Origin: Lachnospiraceae bacterium
GTDB taxonomy: Bacteria > Bacillota > Clostridia > Lachnospirales > Lachnospiraceae
Length of the DNA: 38,443 bases
NCBI GenBank assembly: GCA_021202075.1
Contig: JAJQDT010000066.1
Span: 1-38,443 of the forward strand
Direction: 5' to 3'
Shown here in pieces: positions 25,003 through 33,169 of this stretch (positions within the stretch are counted from its first letter, which is position 1; the number at the start of each line of letters is the position of its first letter). The position numbers and the translations under genes are program-made. The notes under the pieces were generated by a model. The model was given only the letters and a program-made list of their open reading frames with translations, had not been told where the DNA came from and searched no databases.

Positions 25003-25599
25003 CTACATGTCAATTATATTGCCGTCAATCTCATCCCGGATATCTTTGACCGCCTTTTTGAAATCCCTGCCGATCTTCCGCATCCGGTAAGAGGTAAACA
25101 GCTCGTTCAGGCCATCAGCGACCAGGATGATCCCGACGATGGTAATGGCGGTCGATGCCGTATCAAACGGGAAGAACAGCATGAAAATGCCAGCCGCCAG
25201 AATGATCACAGAGAGCGCCATATTGACCGCCCATCCGGATACATTTGCTTTTTTTAGCTGTGTGGAATTCTCCAGGCAGTTCACGCCGCCGATGATGACA
25301 AACACACTCAGGATGTAGGATAACAGTGTAATGATGGTTCCGGTATGCGTCACCGCAAAAAGACCCAGCACGCATTTAATCACACCGCCAAACAGGCTGC
25401 CGCTCATGAACAGCCCATACTCCCGGTCGCTGATATAGCGGATGATATCACCGATGCCCGAAACCAGAATCGCGATTCCCGCGATCAGGGCAATCGTCTC
25501 GCCTGTTCCTGCCGGATTCAGAATAAAAAGAATCCCGACAAAGATGGTCAGAATCGCATTGACCGTCAGATTGACACGAATTTTCTTAAAAAGCTCCAT
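25003..25599 (-). CDS. DUF308 (HdeD-like) membrane protein
   Basis: Integral membrane protein of 198 aa with about six hydrophobic segments, for example LTVNAILTIFVGILFIL, TIALIAGIAILVSGIGDII and ITLLSYILSVFVIIGGV, in the paired-helix pattern of the DUF308/HdeD family. The C terminus is charged and cytoplasmic in type (RKIGRDFKKAVKDIRDEI). HdeD in Escherichia coli is linked to acid resistance, but function in Clostridia is not known. It is transcribed leftward toward the trp promoter, and no firm terminator was seen between them. An imperfect hairpin lies 37 bp upstream of its start. Confidence 0.85.
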   Translation of the reverse strand: MELFKKIRVNLTVNAILTIFVGILFILNPAGTGETIALIAGIAILVSGIGDIIRYISDREYGLFMSGSLFGGVIKCVLGLFAVTHTGTIITLLSYILSVFVIIGGVNCLENSTQLKKANVSGWAVNMALSVIILAAGIFMLFFPFDTASTAITIVGIILVADGLNELFTSYRMRKIGRDFKKAVKDIRDEIDGNIIDM

Positions 25600-25635
25600 A
25601 ATACCGCTCCCCTTCCCTGTCTTAAAAACTGTTAG

Positions 25636-25674
25636 TTATAAGAAACGACAAGATATTTTTGTCATTTGCTATAA
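25636..25674. repeat. Imperfect hairpin sharing a motif with the ABC operon leader
   Basis: TTATAAGAAACGAC (25636-25649) and GTCATTTGCTATAA (25661-25674) pair at 11 of 14 positions. The half-sites GAAACGAC and GTCATTTnCTATAA also occur, in the same order, at 11303-11328 in the leader of the ABC transporter operon. It lies just upstream of the DUF308 gene. Confidence 0.5.
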
Positions 25675-25767
25675 AAATCAGTGATCCTTACATTGCCAAT
25701 CACAGGTTCGTCTTTATCTTTGCGGACACAGTATAGCATATGAAAGCTCTTTTTTCCATAGACATTT

Positions 25768-25977
25768 TTATCTGTTTGTCATAATCTTCCACCGAAAATG
25801 TCGCACCTGCCAGATTAAGGCCATTCCCCGCATAAGAAAATCATCATCTATAGACAGGGTGTTCAAGCTGCTTGTAATAGTCGATTCTGACATGGCAAAA
25901 GTGTCTTTTAATGAGTCGTCAACTTTGACCAGCTGGTTATATAACTTTTTATCACGATCTGTCAGTTTTTCGCTCGT
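25768..25977 (-). pseudogene. Fragment of an AAA-ATPase-like (DUF1703-type) gene
   Basis: The leftward frame reads SEKLTDRDKKLYNQLVKVDD, which aligns with SEQLTEEDKGMYRKLVLVDS in the AAA-ATPase/nuclease protein at 15317-17146, and similarity continues for about 20 more residues (MSESTITSSLNTLS against TSEDALKGSLSVLS). No Walker motifs or other family parts remain. The frame overlaps the end of the fucokinase gene and has no convincing start, so it is best read as a relict of a second, lost copy. Confidence 0.6.
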
Positions 25978-25991
25978 TACAGCGGTTAGTT

Positions 25992-28900
25992 TCACACAAA
26001 CGCGCACTCCCATACATCCACTCCGCTGTCCTGGAACACCTCGTTCAGCCGCTCCCGCAGGTCATCTCTTGATATTCCTTTTTTCAGCACCACCTGCAGG
26101 AATCCGCCTCCACCGGCACCGCATATCATCTTTCCATCTACCAGGTCATCAATGACTGCGAATATCTGATCAATGCAGGTGTTTGTACTGCCGGCGTCGA
26201 TATGCTGGCTTTCCTGCCAATGCTCCGTCAGAAGCTGTGCGAAACCGTCCACGTTGTCTTTTTCCAGTTCAAACCGCATCAAAACCGCCAACCGCTGAAT
26301 GGCATCGTGTGCCTTGATCGATGTCTCATCATTGCAGACGTACTTTCCAACCACATCCCGGAGAAGGTTCCTTGCCAGACGCCTCTGTCCGGTATAAATC
26401 AATGCAAAGCGGTCATTCAGTTCCACTATCGTCTCATCACTGATGGCAAGCGGCGTACAGGTAATCTTCTGCGATAACCCCGGCCTTGTGGTGACCATCT
26501 TGATGCCCGGTACAATGCCGCCGACCTGATCCTGCCAGCCGCCGCCTGTGGACATGAGCTGCTCCATGCAAAGCACCCGCTCGAACACTTCCTCGTCCGT
26601 CGGCTCCTGCCCCATCGCCTGCAGCAACGCTTTCACGCACGCCCCGGCAAGTATGGAACTGGTGCCAAGACCGCTGCCTTTTGGAATGTCGATTACACGG
26701 GTGTTCATGTACATTCCACCGCCAAGACGGTCGCAAAGCTCTGCCACGGAAGAAACCTCAACCGCACCTTTCACCGGTATCACCCCGCAGGCGATCAGCG
26801 CGGCCTTGTGCAAAGCAAACGGGTCAGACGGATTCCGGCAGTCCTGCAGATGTGCCAGGTTGTCGAATTCCTTATAGCTGCCGATGTCTGTGCTTGCCAG
26901 TGCGATCACCGGTTTATCCATCCGCTTCACTGTCGCTTCAATCGGCAGCCTGCCGCGAATTGAAATAGCCGCGTTCAACACCGTACCGCCGTTTTCCATG
27001 CAGTACGGAGGCGTGTCGCTCCAACCGCCGCCCCAATTCACGCGGACCGGAAGGCTCACGATCACATCGCGTTCCAGATGATATTCCGTAAACTGTACGC
27101 TCTCCATCGCCGCTGCCAGTGTCGCGTCGCAAATCGTTCCAAAGCACAGGTCACTGTACTTGTTCTCATCTGTTATTTTCCAGAGGTAATTATATATACG
27201 GATCAGCCGGCTAAATTCTTCCAGCTTGCCGATATCCTGCTTCTTTGCTTTATTGAGAAGATATTCAACCGTGTGACGGTCAATGTCCGGATAGGTTTTC
27301 GCGGCCTCCTCTGCAGGGACTCCGTTCGCAATATTCTCAAGGATCGCCTCGGCCACTACCTGTTCATAAAGGTTCTCCTGCCAGGGAAGGATCGCAGTCA
27401 CATCCGACTGGTTAAAGCTGTCTTTAAGGCTGAGGCGTTCTCCGGCTCCCACCGCATCCTCTCCGACAGGCCGAGCCGCTCCGGCTCCCACCATGCTCTC
27501 TCCGCCAGACCGGGCCGCCCCATCCGCCAGTCCAAGCGCCAGTGTCGCTTTCACCGCTTTTTCTGCGGTGTCACACACCGGGTACAGCTTCGCGGTCCAG
27601 AGGGAACCCTTAGCCTCACTGCTCTCTCCAATATCTTTCCCGAACAGCTTATTCTCTTTCGGGTTGTCCTCCACACCATACATCCGGCAGACGAATTTCC
27701 CGCTCTTCAGCTTCAATGCATGGAGCACCGCTCCGTCCGGAACCACTTCACCTGTGAGAGTCACCCCTGAGACCACGCACCCTTTGCCTATCTTACTATA
27801 GCGATGAATACGGCTGTCTTCAATATAGCTGCCGGCTCCTACATTCGCCCTCCTGCTGACATAACTGTTGCTGACCGCATACTTCTGCGGCGTCAGGTTC
27901 GAGTTTACCGTGCCCGACCAGTCCAAAAATCTATATTCATCCATGCCGTCCGTCATCAGGTGCAGCAGTTCTCTTGTCGTTCCGAAATGGATGAAAGACG
28001 CAGGGGAAAGACGGATCAGTTTCATGGAATACGGCGAGAGCACGTTCCAGAGAGCCGTCCGGCACTCCTTCAGTTCATCTGTATATCCACCCTCCGGTTT
28101 CTCCATATAGAACTGCTCCAACGTGGACTTCGACGCCAGAGGATAGAGGAAATCCGCATAGAAGGAAAGGCATGCCTCCGGGTTCACAAACTGATGGTAC
28201 TTCTCTTCCGTATCAATCAGGCTGTATAAATCCGCCAGTACATCCGGCCGCAGGATGACTGCGCCTGTGTCAATGTCCACCATGCCGCGTCCGTCCACCG
28301 CGCCACAGCTTCCGAGCGTCTCCACCGTCTGCTTGTGCAGGAAACGGCCAACATTCCCGTCCTCATCCTTCAGATACACGCCATGGTTCTTCCCTGTCTC
28401 GACCTTCTCTTTAATGGAAAGTGCCGCCGCGCCCGCTCCATAGAAATCAATCTGCAGGGCGTTAAAAAGGAGCAGCACGTCCCCGGAGCAGACCAGCATC
28501 CCCTCGGAAATACGTGATGCCACTGTACTCATACCGATCAAGAACTCATCAAACAGCGTCGAGCGCCGTCCACCCGGCAAGAGACGCGGAACCGGCGAGA
28601 AGAGCTTCCCACAGGCCGAATACTGCGGCACACGCTTGCTGTCCCCGCCGGAATGGATGATCAGAATGCGCTTTCCCTCAAAAAAATTTCCTTTCTTATT
28701 TTGGTCTAACGCAAAGTGCTCTCCCGCCACATAACGGATCGCGGAGAAGGTCGCGCCGCCGCTGCCAACCCTCTGGCCGCCCAGGTCCGGGATCACCGCA
28801 TAGTGCGTCCGTGCCGGTATCTGCCCCTTTCCAAGCCGATGCTGAATCTGCATCTCATAAGACTTCGCCTGGTCGTCATTGCTCGCCGTCAGGATCACAT

Positions 28901-29000
28901 AATCCCACACGGCAACCTTCTCATTTGTCAAAGTTTCCATAAAAAAATCGAGCGCGTCCTGATAGGACTGCCGCTCGAAAAGCGTCGTATATTGATTCAT
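25992..29000 (-). CDS. fkp: Bifunctional fucokinase/fucose-1-phosphate guanylyltransferase
   Basis: Large cytosolic enzyme, 1002 aa, of the FKP family, which turns L-fucose and ATP into fucose-1-phosphate and then, with GTP, into GDP-fucose. The N-terminal half is the pyrophosphorylase: GGQRVGSGGATFSAIRYV, HSGGDSKRVPQYSACGKLF and SGDVLLLF. The C-terminal part is a GHMP kinase: VRVNWGGGWSDTPPYC, IPKGSGLGTSSILAG and ICGAGGGGFLQVV. Between them is a low-complexity insert with two 13-residue repeats (GGESMVGAGAARP, GEDAVGAGERLSL), matching two 39-bp units at about 27441-27518. It allows salvage of gut L-fucose for surface glycans. It stands alone here; no fucosyltransferase is adjacent. Confidence 0.95.
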   Translation of the reverse strand: MNQYTTLFERQSYQDALDFFMETLTNEKVAVWDYVILTASNDDQAKSYEMQIQHRLGKGQIPARTHYAVIPDLGGQRVGSGGATFSAIRYVAGEHFALDQNKKGNFFEGKRILIIHSGGDSKRVPQYSACGKLFSPVPRLLPGGRRSTLFDEFLIGMSTVASRISEGMLVCSGDVLLLFNALQIDFYGAGAAALSIKEKVETGKNHGVYLKDEDGNVGRFLHKQTVETLGSCGAVDGRGMVDIDTGAVILRPDVLADLYSLIDTEEKYHQFVNPEACLSFYADFLYPLASKSTLEQFYMEKPEGGYTDELKECRTALWNVLSPYSMKLIRLSPASFIHFGTTRELLHLMTDGMDEYRFLDWSGTVNSNLTPQKYAVSNSYVSRRANVGAGSYIEDSRIHRYSKIGKGCVVSGVTLTGEVVPDGAVLHALKLKSGKFVCRMYGVEDNPKENKLFGKDIGESSEAKGSLWTAKLYPVCDTAEKAVKATLALGLADGAARSGGESMVGAGAARPVGEDAVGAGERLSLKDSFNQSDVTAILPWQENLYEQVVAEAILENIANGVPAEEAAKTYPDIDRHTVEYLLNKAKKQDIGKLEEFSRLIRIYNYLWKITDENKYSDLCFGTICDATLAAAMESVQFTEYHLERDVIVSLPVRVNWGGGWSDTPPYCMENGGTVLNAAISIRGRLPIEATVKRMDKPVIALASTDIGSYKEFDNLAHLQDCRNPSDPFALHKAALIACGVIPVKGAVEVSSVAELCDRLGGGMYMNTRVIDIPKGSGLGTSSILAGACVKALLQAMGQEPTDEEVFERVLCMEQLMSTGGGWQDQVGGIVPGIKMVTTRPGLSQKITCTPLAISDETIVELNDRFALIYTGQRRLARNLLRDVVGKYVCNDETSIKAHDAIQRLAVLMRFELEKDNVDGFAQLLTEHWQESQHIDAGSTNTCIDQIFAVIDDLVDGKMICGAGGGGFLQVVLKKGISRDDLRERLNEVFQDSGVDVWECAFV
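27441..27518. repeat. Two 39-bp repeats inside fkp
   Basis: Units start at 27441 and 27480 with TCCGGCTCCCACC, giving a 39-bp period that keeps the reading frame (13 codons). The copies differ at several positions, so this is an older duplication than the one in the ATPase gene. Confidence 0.7.
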
Positions 29001-29222
29001 TTCCCCTCATCCTCTTTTGTAATTTATTCCAATAGCGCCTCTATTACAACTCCTGCTTCCGCAGAGCGATAAGCCATTACTTCATTTATTCTTTGCTGAA
29101 ATGAAAATGGTAAGCTACTGGTTTACGGGTTACTAATAAGAAAATCAAATAGGAGACGGTATCCCGTCTCCTACTCGTCCGTTCTCAATTCCAATGCCCT
29201 GCTCACTATACATTCCGGGCTT
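29001..29222. other. Intergenic region between fkp and the recombinase operon
   Basis: About 220 bp. Apart from the terminator at 29150-29173, it holds a short leftward reading frame without a recognised family (ending AGVVIEALLE at about 29032). An AGAGGATGAGGGG stretch serves as the fkp ribosome binding site. No clear fkp promoter was found. Confidence 0.5.
29150..29173 (-). terminator. Terminator of the HARE-HTH/recombinase operon
   Basis: TAGGAGACGG (29150-29159) pairs perfectly with CCGTCTCCTA (29164-29173) across a 4-nt loop. Reading leftward it is followed by TTTGATTTTC. It lies 50 bp past the last gene of the operon. Confidence 0.8.
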
Positions 29223-30032
29223 TTATTGTGACCGCCACTTTAGCAGTCCCCACACTCCGCGGCTTTCCGCGTAAAAAATCGGCGTTTTCCCTTTCCTTCG
29301 TCCGTAGGACGAATCCTCTGAATACGTATAGAACATACTGTGGATGGTGTTTTCCGGCGTCGCACCCGGCAATTCCTGAATCACGTTAGCCTGCATATAA
29401 TTTATAATTTCCCCTGCATTAGCCGGATGTCCCAGGCCATCCAGCGACCGGACGACTGCTTCCAGCCAGGTAATCCTTGAACCATCTTTATCTGTAAGTA
29501 CCGGGTATCTCCTGGTTTCCCTGCCTCGCATGTCAGAAATTCCTGCAGCATGATCAGATGCCCCACTCCGCTGGCTGCCTTCTTCTACTGTCTGAGCCAA
29601 AATCAATTCTCCCGGATTCTCCAGGACACTGCTTCGAGGCAGAGCCTCCATTTCCTGCTGCTGACATCTATGCACTTCGCCTTGTTCTGCTGACGGAGTT
29701 GCCGCCGGATTTACCGCCGGTTCCGATGGCAGTTCTGCCGCCGGATTAGCCAGCGAATCTGCTGACTGATTTGCTGTCGGTTCCAATGACGGATCTGCTG
29801 ACGATACAGTCCGGAATCCTCGCTCCGCAAGCTCTTCCAGCACAGGCTGAAGAGTTTCCATGTCAACCCCGTCGTCGACTTCTGCCTGGCAGTCGGGTGA
29901 AACCAGCAAATACGAGACTCTGTATTTTTTAGAAGGAAGCCTCATATATTGAGGCTGTGCGTGCATTATTTCGCCCATTGCCGTCACAAGCTCCCTGCGG
30001 CGCTCTCTCGGAACCTTAAAACGTATCACCAT
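29223..30032 (-). CDS. HARE-HTH domain protein with mobile-element-type N-terminal domain
   Basis: Protein of 269 aa with three parts. Residues 1-78 (VIRFKVPRERRRELVTAMGE to ELAERGFRTV) resemble a small domain I know from phage and integrative-element 'virulence' proteins of Clostridia. Residues about 79-180 are a Pro/Ala/Ser/Glu-rich disordered linker with repeated NPAA and SAD words. Residues 187-269 (ITWLEAVVRSLDGLGHPANA to GVWGLLKW) match the N-terminal HARE-HTH domain of the protein at 31521-33104. HARE-HTH is a winged-helix-type fold predicted to bind DNA in chromatin and restriction contexts. The ATG at 30032 has GGAGG 8 nt upstream and overlaps the recombinase gene by 17 nt. Function unknown; probably an accessory DNA-binding factor. 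Confidence 0.8.
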   Translation of the reverse strand: MVIRFKVPRERRRELVTAMGEIMHAQPQYMRLPSKKYRVSYLLVSPDCQAEVDDGVDMETLQPVLEELAERGFRTVSSADPSLEPTANQSADSLANPAAELPSEPAVNPAATPSAEQGEVHRCQQQEMEALPRSSVLENPGELILAQTVEEGSQRSGASDHAAGISDMRGRETRRYPVLTDKDGSRITWLEAVVRSLDGLGHPANAGEIINYMQANVIQELPGATPENTIHSMFYTYSEDSSYGRRKGKTPIFYAESRGVWGLLKWRSQ

Positions 30033-31440
30033 GTCTTTTTCCTCCCTCCTGATTCTCTGCCGCCGTGTCAAAAGCCAGCGTATGTTTCATCCCGGCAGCA
30101 CGGTCAAATTCGTGAATCAAAAATGCCATTTTTGTTTTTACAAAATCTGATTTTATTTTCTGCATTTCATTATCCAGCATAGCATCCGTGAGCTCCTGAT
30201 ATTGTATGTCCATCACCGCCTTGAGGTTTCCGATAGAGCGTTCGAACTTGGACAATAGCTCTTTCGTAAGCTTGTGGGGATTCGCCCTCAGATAATCGTC
30301 ATAAAGCTGACGGAATGTGGATGAGGAATCTCTATTCTTCCACCACTCTTTTTCAAGATTGCCATACTGCCCTCTCCCCCGAAGAATCGCCGGATCCTCC
30401 TCCCAAAGCTGCAGGATTGCCTCACGTTTCTTCTCAATGCTGATCCTGGTGTAATACCGCTGTCCGGCAGTCGGCATCTCATGCCCCATCAGCGCACACT
30501 TGACCGTTTCGTCAACCTTTGCGTCATCCAGCTTTGTCCGGAAGGAATGGCGGCACTCATGAGGAACAAAATGCCTGTCTACATAAGGTGCGACCGCCAT
30601 CTGGTAGCGCATGTTCAGCTCTATTTCTTTCATAGGACCCCCGCTCCCGTCCGTCAGAAGCAATTCCCCCGGCTGCCGCATCATACGCCTGACAAACGGC
30701 TGAATCACAGGATGTATCGGCACCTGGCGCATGATCCCCGCCTGCGTCTTAATCCCGCCTGTCACAATCATGTTTTCCAAATCCACGTTCTCCTTGCGTA
30801 TGGTGCGGAACGCTCCCTGACGGAAACCGGTATAGCACAGGAACAGCACCAGATACATATCCTTCTCATTGCGGTGCTTCAGGAAGCGCTGCATCTCCTT
30901 CTCTGTAAAGGCCTCCCGATCCGGCCTGGTATCGCCCGCCTTCCGCCGGATCGGATCCAGAAACTGCGCGTAGCGCTTGCCCGGTATATCCAGAAGCTCC
31001 GCCTCCCGATCCAGGAGAGAAAGCAGAGTTTTCACTTCCCGCTTCACGATCGTCGTCTGTGCAAGCCTGATTGCCTCTCTCATGTCGTCCGCGCGGACAT
31101 CCTGGAAGCGCATGTCCATAAGCTGTCCGCAATACTTTTTAGCGGTACCCTTCCGCAGCTTCAGGGTGCTTTCCGCAAGGTCGTCATGGTTGCCCACGTA
31201 GTGCTCAAATACCTCCCTGAACGTCATATTTGCTCTTCTTAAATCCTCCTCCGACCACTCCAGATGATCTAAGAGTACCTGTACGGCTTCCTCCTCGGTC
31301 GCATAGCAGCCAAGAGTCGTATAGGATGGATTCCCATTTTTATTTTTTCCCCGATACCGTCTGGCACAATAGGGATGCTGTGTATTTCTCGAAATATAGA
31401 TTACAGAACCAGCGCCATACGGCAAATCTCCTCTGGTCAT
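30016..31440 (-). CDS. Tyrosine recombinase (site-specific integrase)
   Basis: Tyrosine recombinase of 474 aa with a complete catalytic set: Arg in YTGFRQGAFRTIR, Lys in GGIKTQAG, HxxR in PHECRHSFRTKL, His in LMGHEMPTAG and Tyr in GQRYYTR. The N terminus (GSVIYISRNTQHPYCARRYR) resembles the arm-binding domain of integrative-element integrases, followed by a core-binding SAM-like domain. An unusual tail of about 130 aa follows the catalytic Tyr. It lies between two HARE-HTH proteins and overlaps the downstream one by 17 nt. No element body, excisionase or attachment site was identified beside it, so it may act in local rearrangement or be left from an element. Confidence 0.88.
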   Translation of the reverse strand: MTRGDLPYGAGSVIYISRNTQHPYCARRYRGKNKNGNPSYTTLGCYATEEEAVQVLLDHLEWSEEDLRRANMTFREVFEHYVGNHDDLAESTLKLRKGTAKKYCGQLMDMRFQDVRADDMREAIRLAQTTIVKREVKTLLSLLDREAELLDIPGKRYAQFLDPIRRKAGDTRPDREAFTEKEMQRFLKHRNEKDMYLVLFLCYTGFRQGAFRTIRKENVDLENMIVTGGIKTQAGIMRQVPIHPVIQPFVRRMMRQPGELLLTDGSGGPMKEIELNMRYQMAVAPYVDRHFVPHECRHSFRTKLDDAKVDETVKCALMGHEMPTAGQRYYTRISIEKKREAILQLWEEDPAILRGRGQYGNLEKEWWKNRDSSSTFRQLYDDYLRANPHKLTKELLSKFERSIGNLKAVMDIQYQELTDAMLDNEMQKIKSDFVKTKMAFLIHEFDRAAGMKHTLAFDTAAENQEGGKRHGDTF

Positions 31441-31520
31441 TCCTGTCCTTCCCTTCTGTCCGCCCCTTAAGCGTCACAGCAGGCCAACGCCTGCCGCTTC
31501 TGTCATCCGGTAAACAGCCA

Positions 31521-33104
31521 CTATTTCATGCTCATTACCACCTGGTACACCCTCTCCGCAGAAGGGTGAATATAGACCTGCTGGCATCCTCTCAGATGGC
31601 ATTCATCCGTACCAAGCAGATAATGAACAACGCCCTCGCTGCCTCCGGCTTCTCTTGCCCTGCTTCCAAAAGAGGAGCGGCACTGTATTGTTGAATGACG
31701 TCTGCCACAGTACTCTTCCGTCGCTTTGTATACCATCCGGAGCAGCCCATGGCTGCGCCTTTCCCGCTTCACATTTTGCGAATCCCTGTCCCTGAGGAAG
31801 CCCAGGACGTGGCACAGGCTCTGCCTGATGACCGGATGGATTGGAATATTCCGTCCATAGAGTCTTCTCTCACCGTTCGGAAGATAAATATAGTCTCTAT
31901 CCACATCATCAAAGGTAAGCTCGAACACTTCCTGTGTCGTAAGACCGGTATAAAGCAGCACAAGCGTCATATCCACCTCAATCTCCCCGGCATGAAGGAG
32001 CAGCGCATCGATCTCCCCCTGTGAAAATTCATTCAGATGGCTCGATTCCTGAGGCCTTATTTGCCGCATGCCCTGAGCATATCGCTTCGGAATCAGATCC
32101 TTCTCAAAGGCAAGCTTATCAAGAAGACGATACAATCTTGCCACCCGATATCTCGCTATATCACTTAGCCCTTTCATACACGCAGTGATATGCTCCGGAC
32201 GAATAAGACGATATGGTTTTTCATGCAATGGCGCCATATGCCTATAGCACGTAAACAGGGTAATCATGTATGATTTCGAATACACATCCCTGTGCCGCCA
32301 CAGGAAATATTTAAAAACCGTCTTTAGCTGCGCTCCGGCAGGCAGCGTGTAAGAATCCGGAAAGGATAGAGATGCAAAAAACGCCTCGGTCTCCCCTTTT
32401 TTACGTCCGGGGGACGGTTTGGTATGTATCCCATAGCCGGCATCCGGGCGCCTGATATTGTATACAGATCCCCTCACCAGCCTCATCCATCCCCGGGCGC
32501 GGACAGCTGTGGAAGATGTCGTTTCCCCGAGCGTTTTCTCAAGCAGTTCATCCGTGATTTCCCAGACATACAGATCCAACAGCGGATGAAGACGCTTTGC
32601 GCAGGTCCAGAAGGCGCTAAAAGTATCTGGCGAGAGGCGCTTTCTGGCCTCCTCTGCCATCAGGAGCATCACCTCACCAAACAGCAGCTCCCATTCCTCC
32701 GCTTTTCTGCGCAGCTCATCGCAGCAGTCCCGCAGCTCATCCTCGTCCCGACGCCCTCTCTGTCCCAGAATCCGCAAAACCTCAGGATCGCATTTCTTAT
32801 CTGACCGGTGCTTTCTCCACAAAGCAGAATTCGCCAGCCCCCATAAGCCTCTCTCCTCGCTGTAGAACATATGCGTATTATCCCTACCGGCTACAGAATC
32901 CCGGGAGTGCGTATATAACTCTCTATATATCGTGTAGACCGGCGTTTTTGCCGACCCCGGGTATTCTACAATTACATGCTCCGGCAGATAAGCCTTTATC
33001 TCTTTAGCCCTGACAGGATGTCCGATTCCTTTTAGCGCACGGGCAATCGCCTCGTTCCAGGTAATCATCTCCCCGCCCTTAGTCTCTAAAACTTTACGCG
33101 GCAC
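31521..33104 (-). CDS. HARE-HTH fused to a degenerate tyrosine recombinase
   Basis: Protein of 527 aa. Residues about 12-95 are a HARE-HTH domain (ITWNEAIARALKGIGHPVRA to ERGLWGLANSALWRKH). A helical middle follows, and the C-terminal 200 residues have tyrosine recombinase structure (LVLLYTGLTTQEVFELTFDD, NIPIHPVIRQSL) paralogous to the next gene. Catalytic residues are mostly lost: the first Arg is Thr (TGLTTQEV), the HxxR region reads IQCRSSF with Arg but no His, and LGH is LGT; a Tyr remains in QQVYIHPS. It is probably a catalytically dead partner. A GTG start at 33104 follows an AGAGAGGTGAGG region and lies about 30 nt from a strong promoter. It is the first gene of the operon. Confidence 0.82.
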   Translation of the reverse strand: MPRKVLETKGGEMITWNEAIARALKGIGHPVRAKEIKAYLPEHVIVEYPGSAKTPVYTIYRELYTHSRDSVAGRDNTHMFYSEERGLWGLANSALWRKHRSDKKCDPEVLRILGQRGRRDEDELRDCCDELRRKAEEWELLFGEVMLLMAEEARKRLSPDTFSAFWTCAKRLHPLLDLYVWEITDELLEKTLGETTSSTAVRARGWMRLVRGSVYNIRRPDAGYGIHTKPSPGRKKGETEAFFASLSFPDSYTLPAGAQLKTVFKYFLWRHRDVYSKSYMITLFTCYRHMAPLHEKPYRLIRPEHITACMKGLSDIARYRVARLYRLLDKLAFEKDLIPKRYAQGMRQIRPQESSHLNEFSQGEIDALLLHAGEIEVDMTLVLLYTGLTTQEVFELTFDDVDRDYIYLPNGERRLYGRNIPIHPVIRQSLCHVLGFLRDRDSQNVKRERRSHGLLRMVYKATEEYCGRRHSTIQCRSSFGSRAREAGGSEGVVHYLLGTDECHLRGCQQVYIHPSAERVYQVVMSMK

Positions 33105-33140
33105 GTTGCCTCACCTCTCTTGCTGATATTTGATGTCGGA

Positions 33141-33169
33141 ATTATATTCACAAAATCAGCAAAAGTCAA
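33141..33169 (-). promoter_or_regulatory. Strong promoter of the HARE-HTH/recombinase operon
   Basis: Leftward TTGACT (33164-33169) and TATAAT (33141-33146) are spaced by 17 bp, close to ideal. An 8-bp inverted repeat, TTGCTGAT (33120-33127) with ATCAGCAA (33155-33162), brackets the -10 element and may be an operator. Confidence 0.85.
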
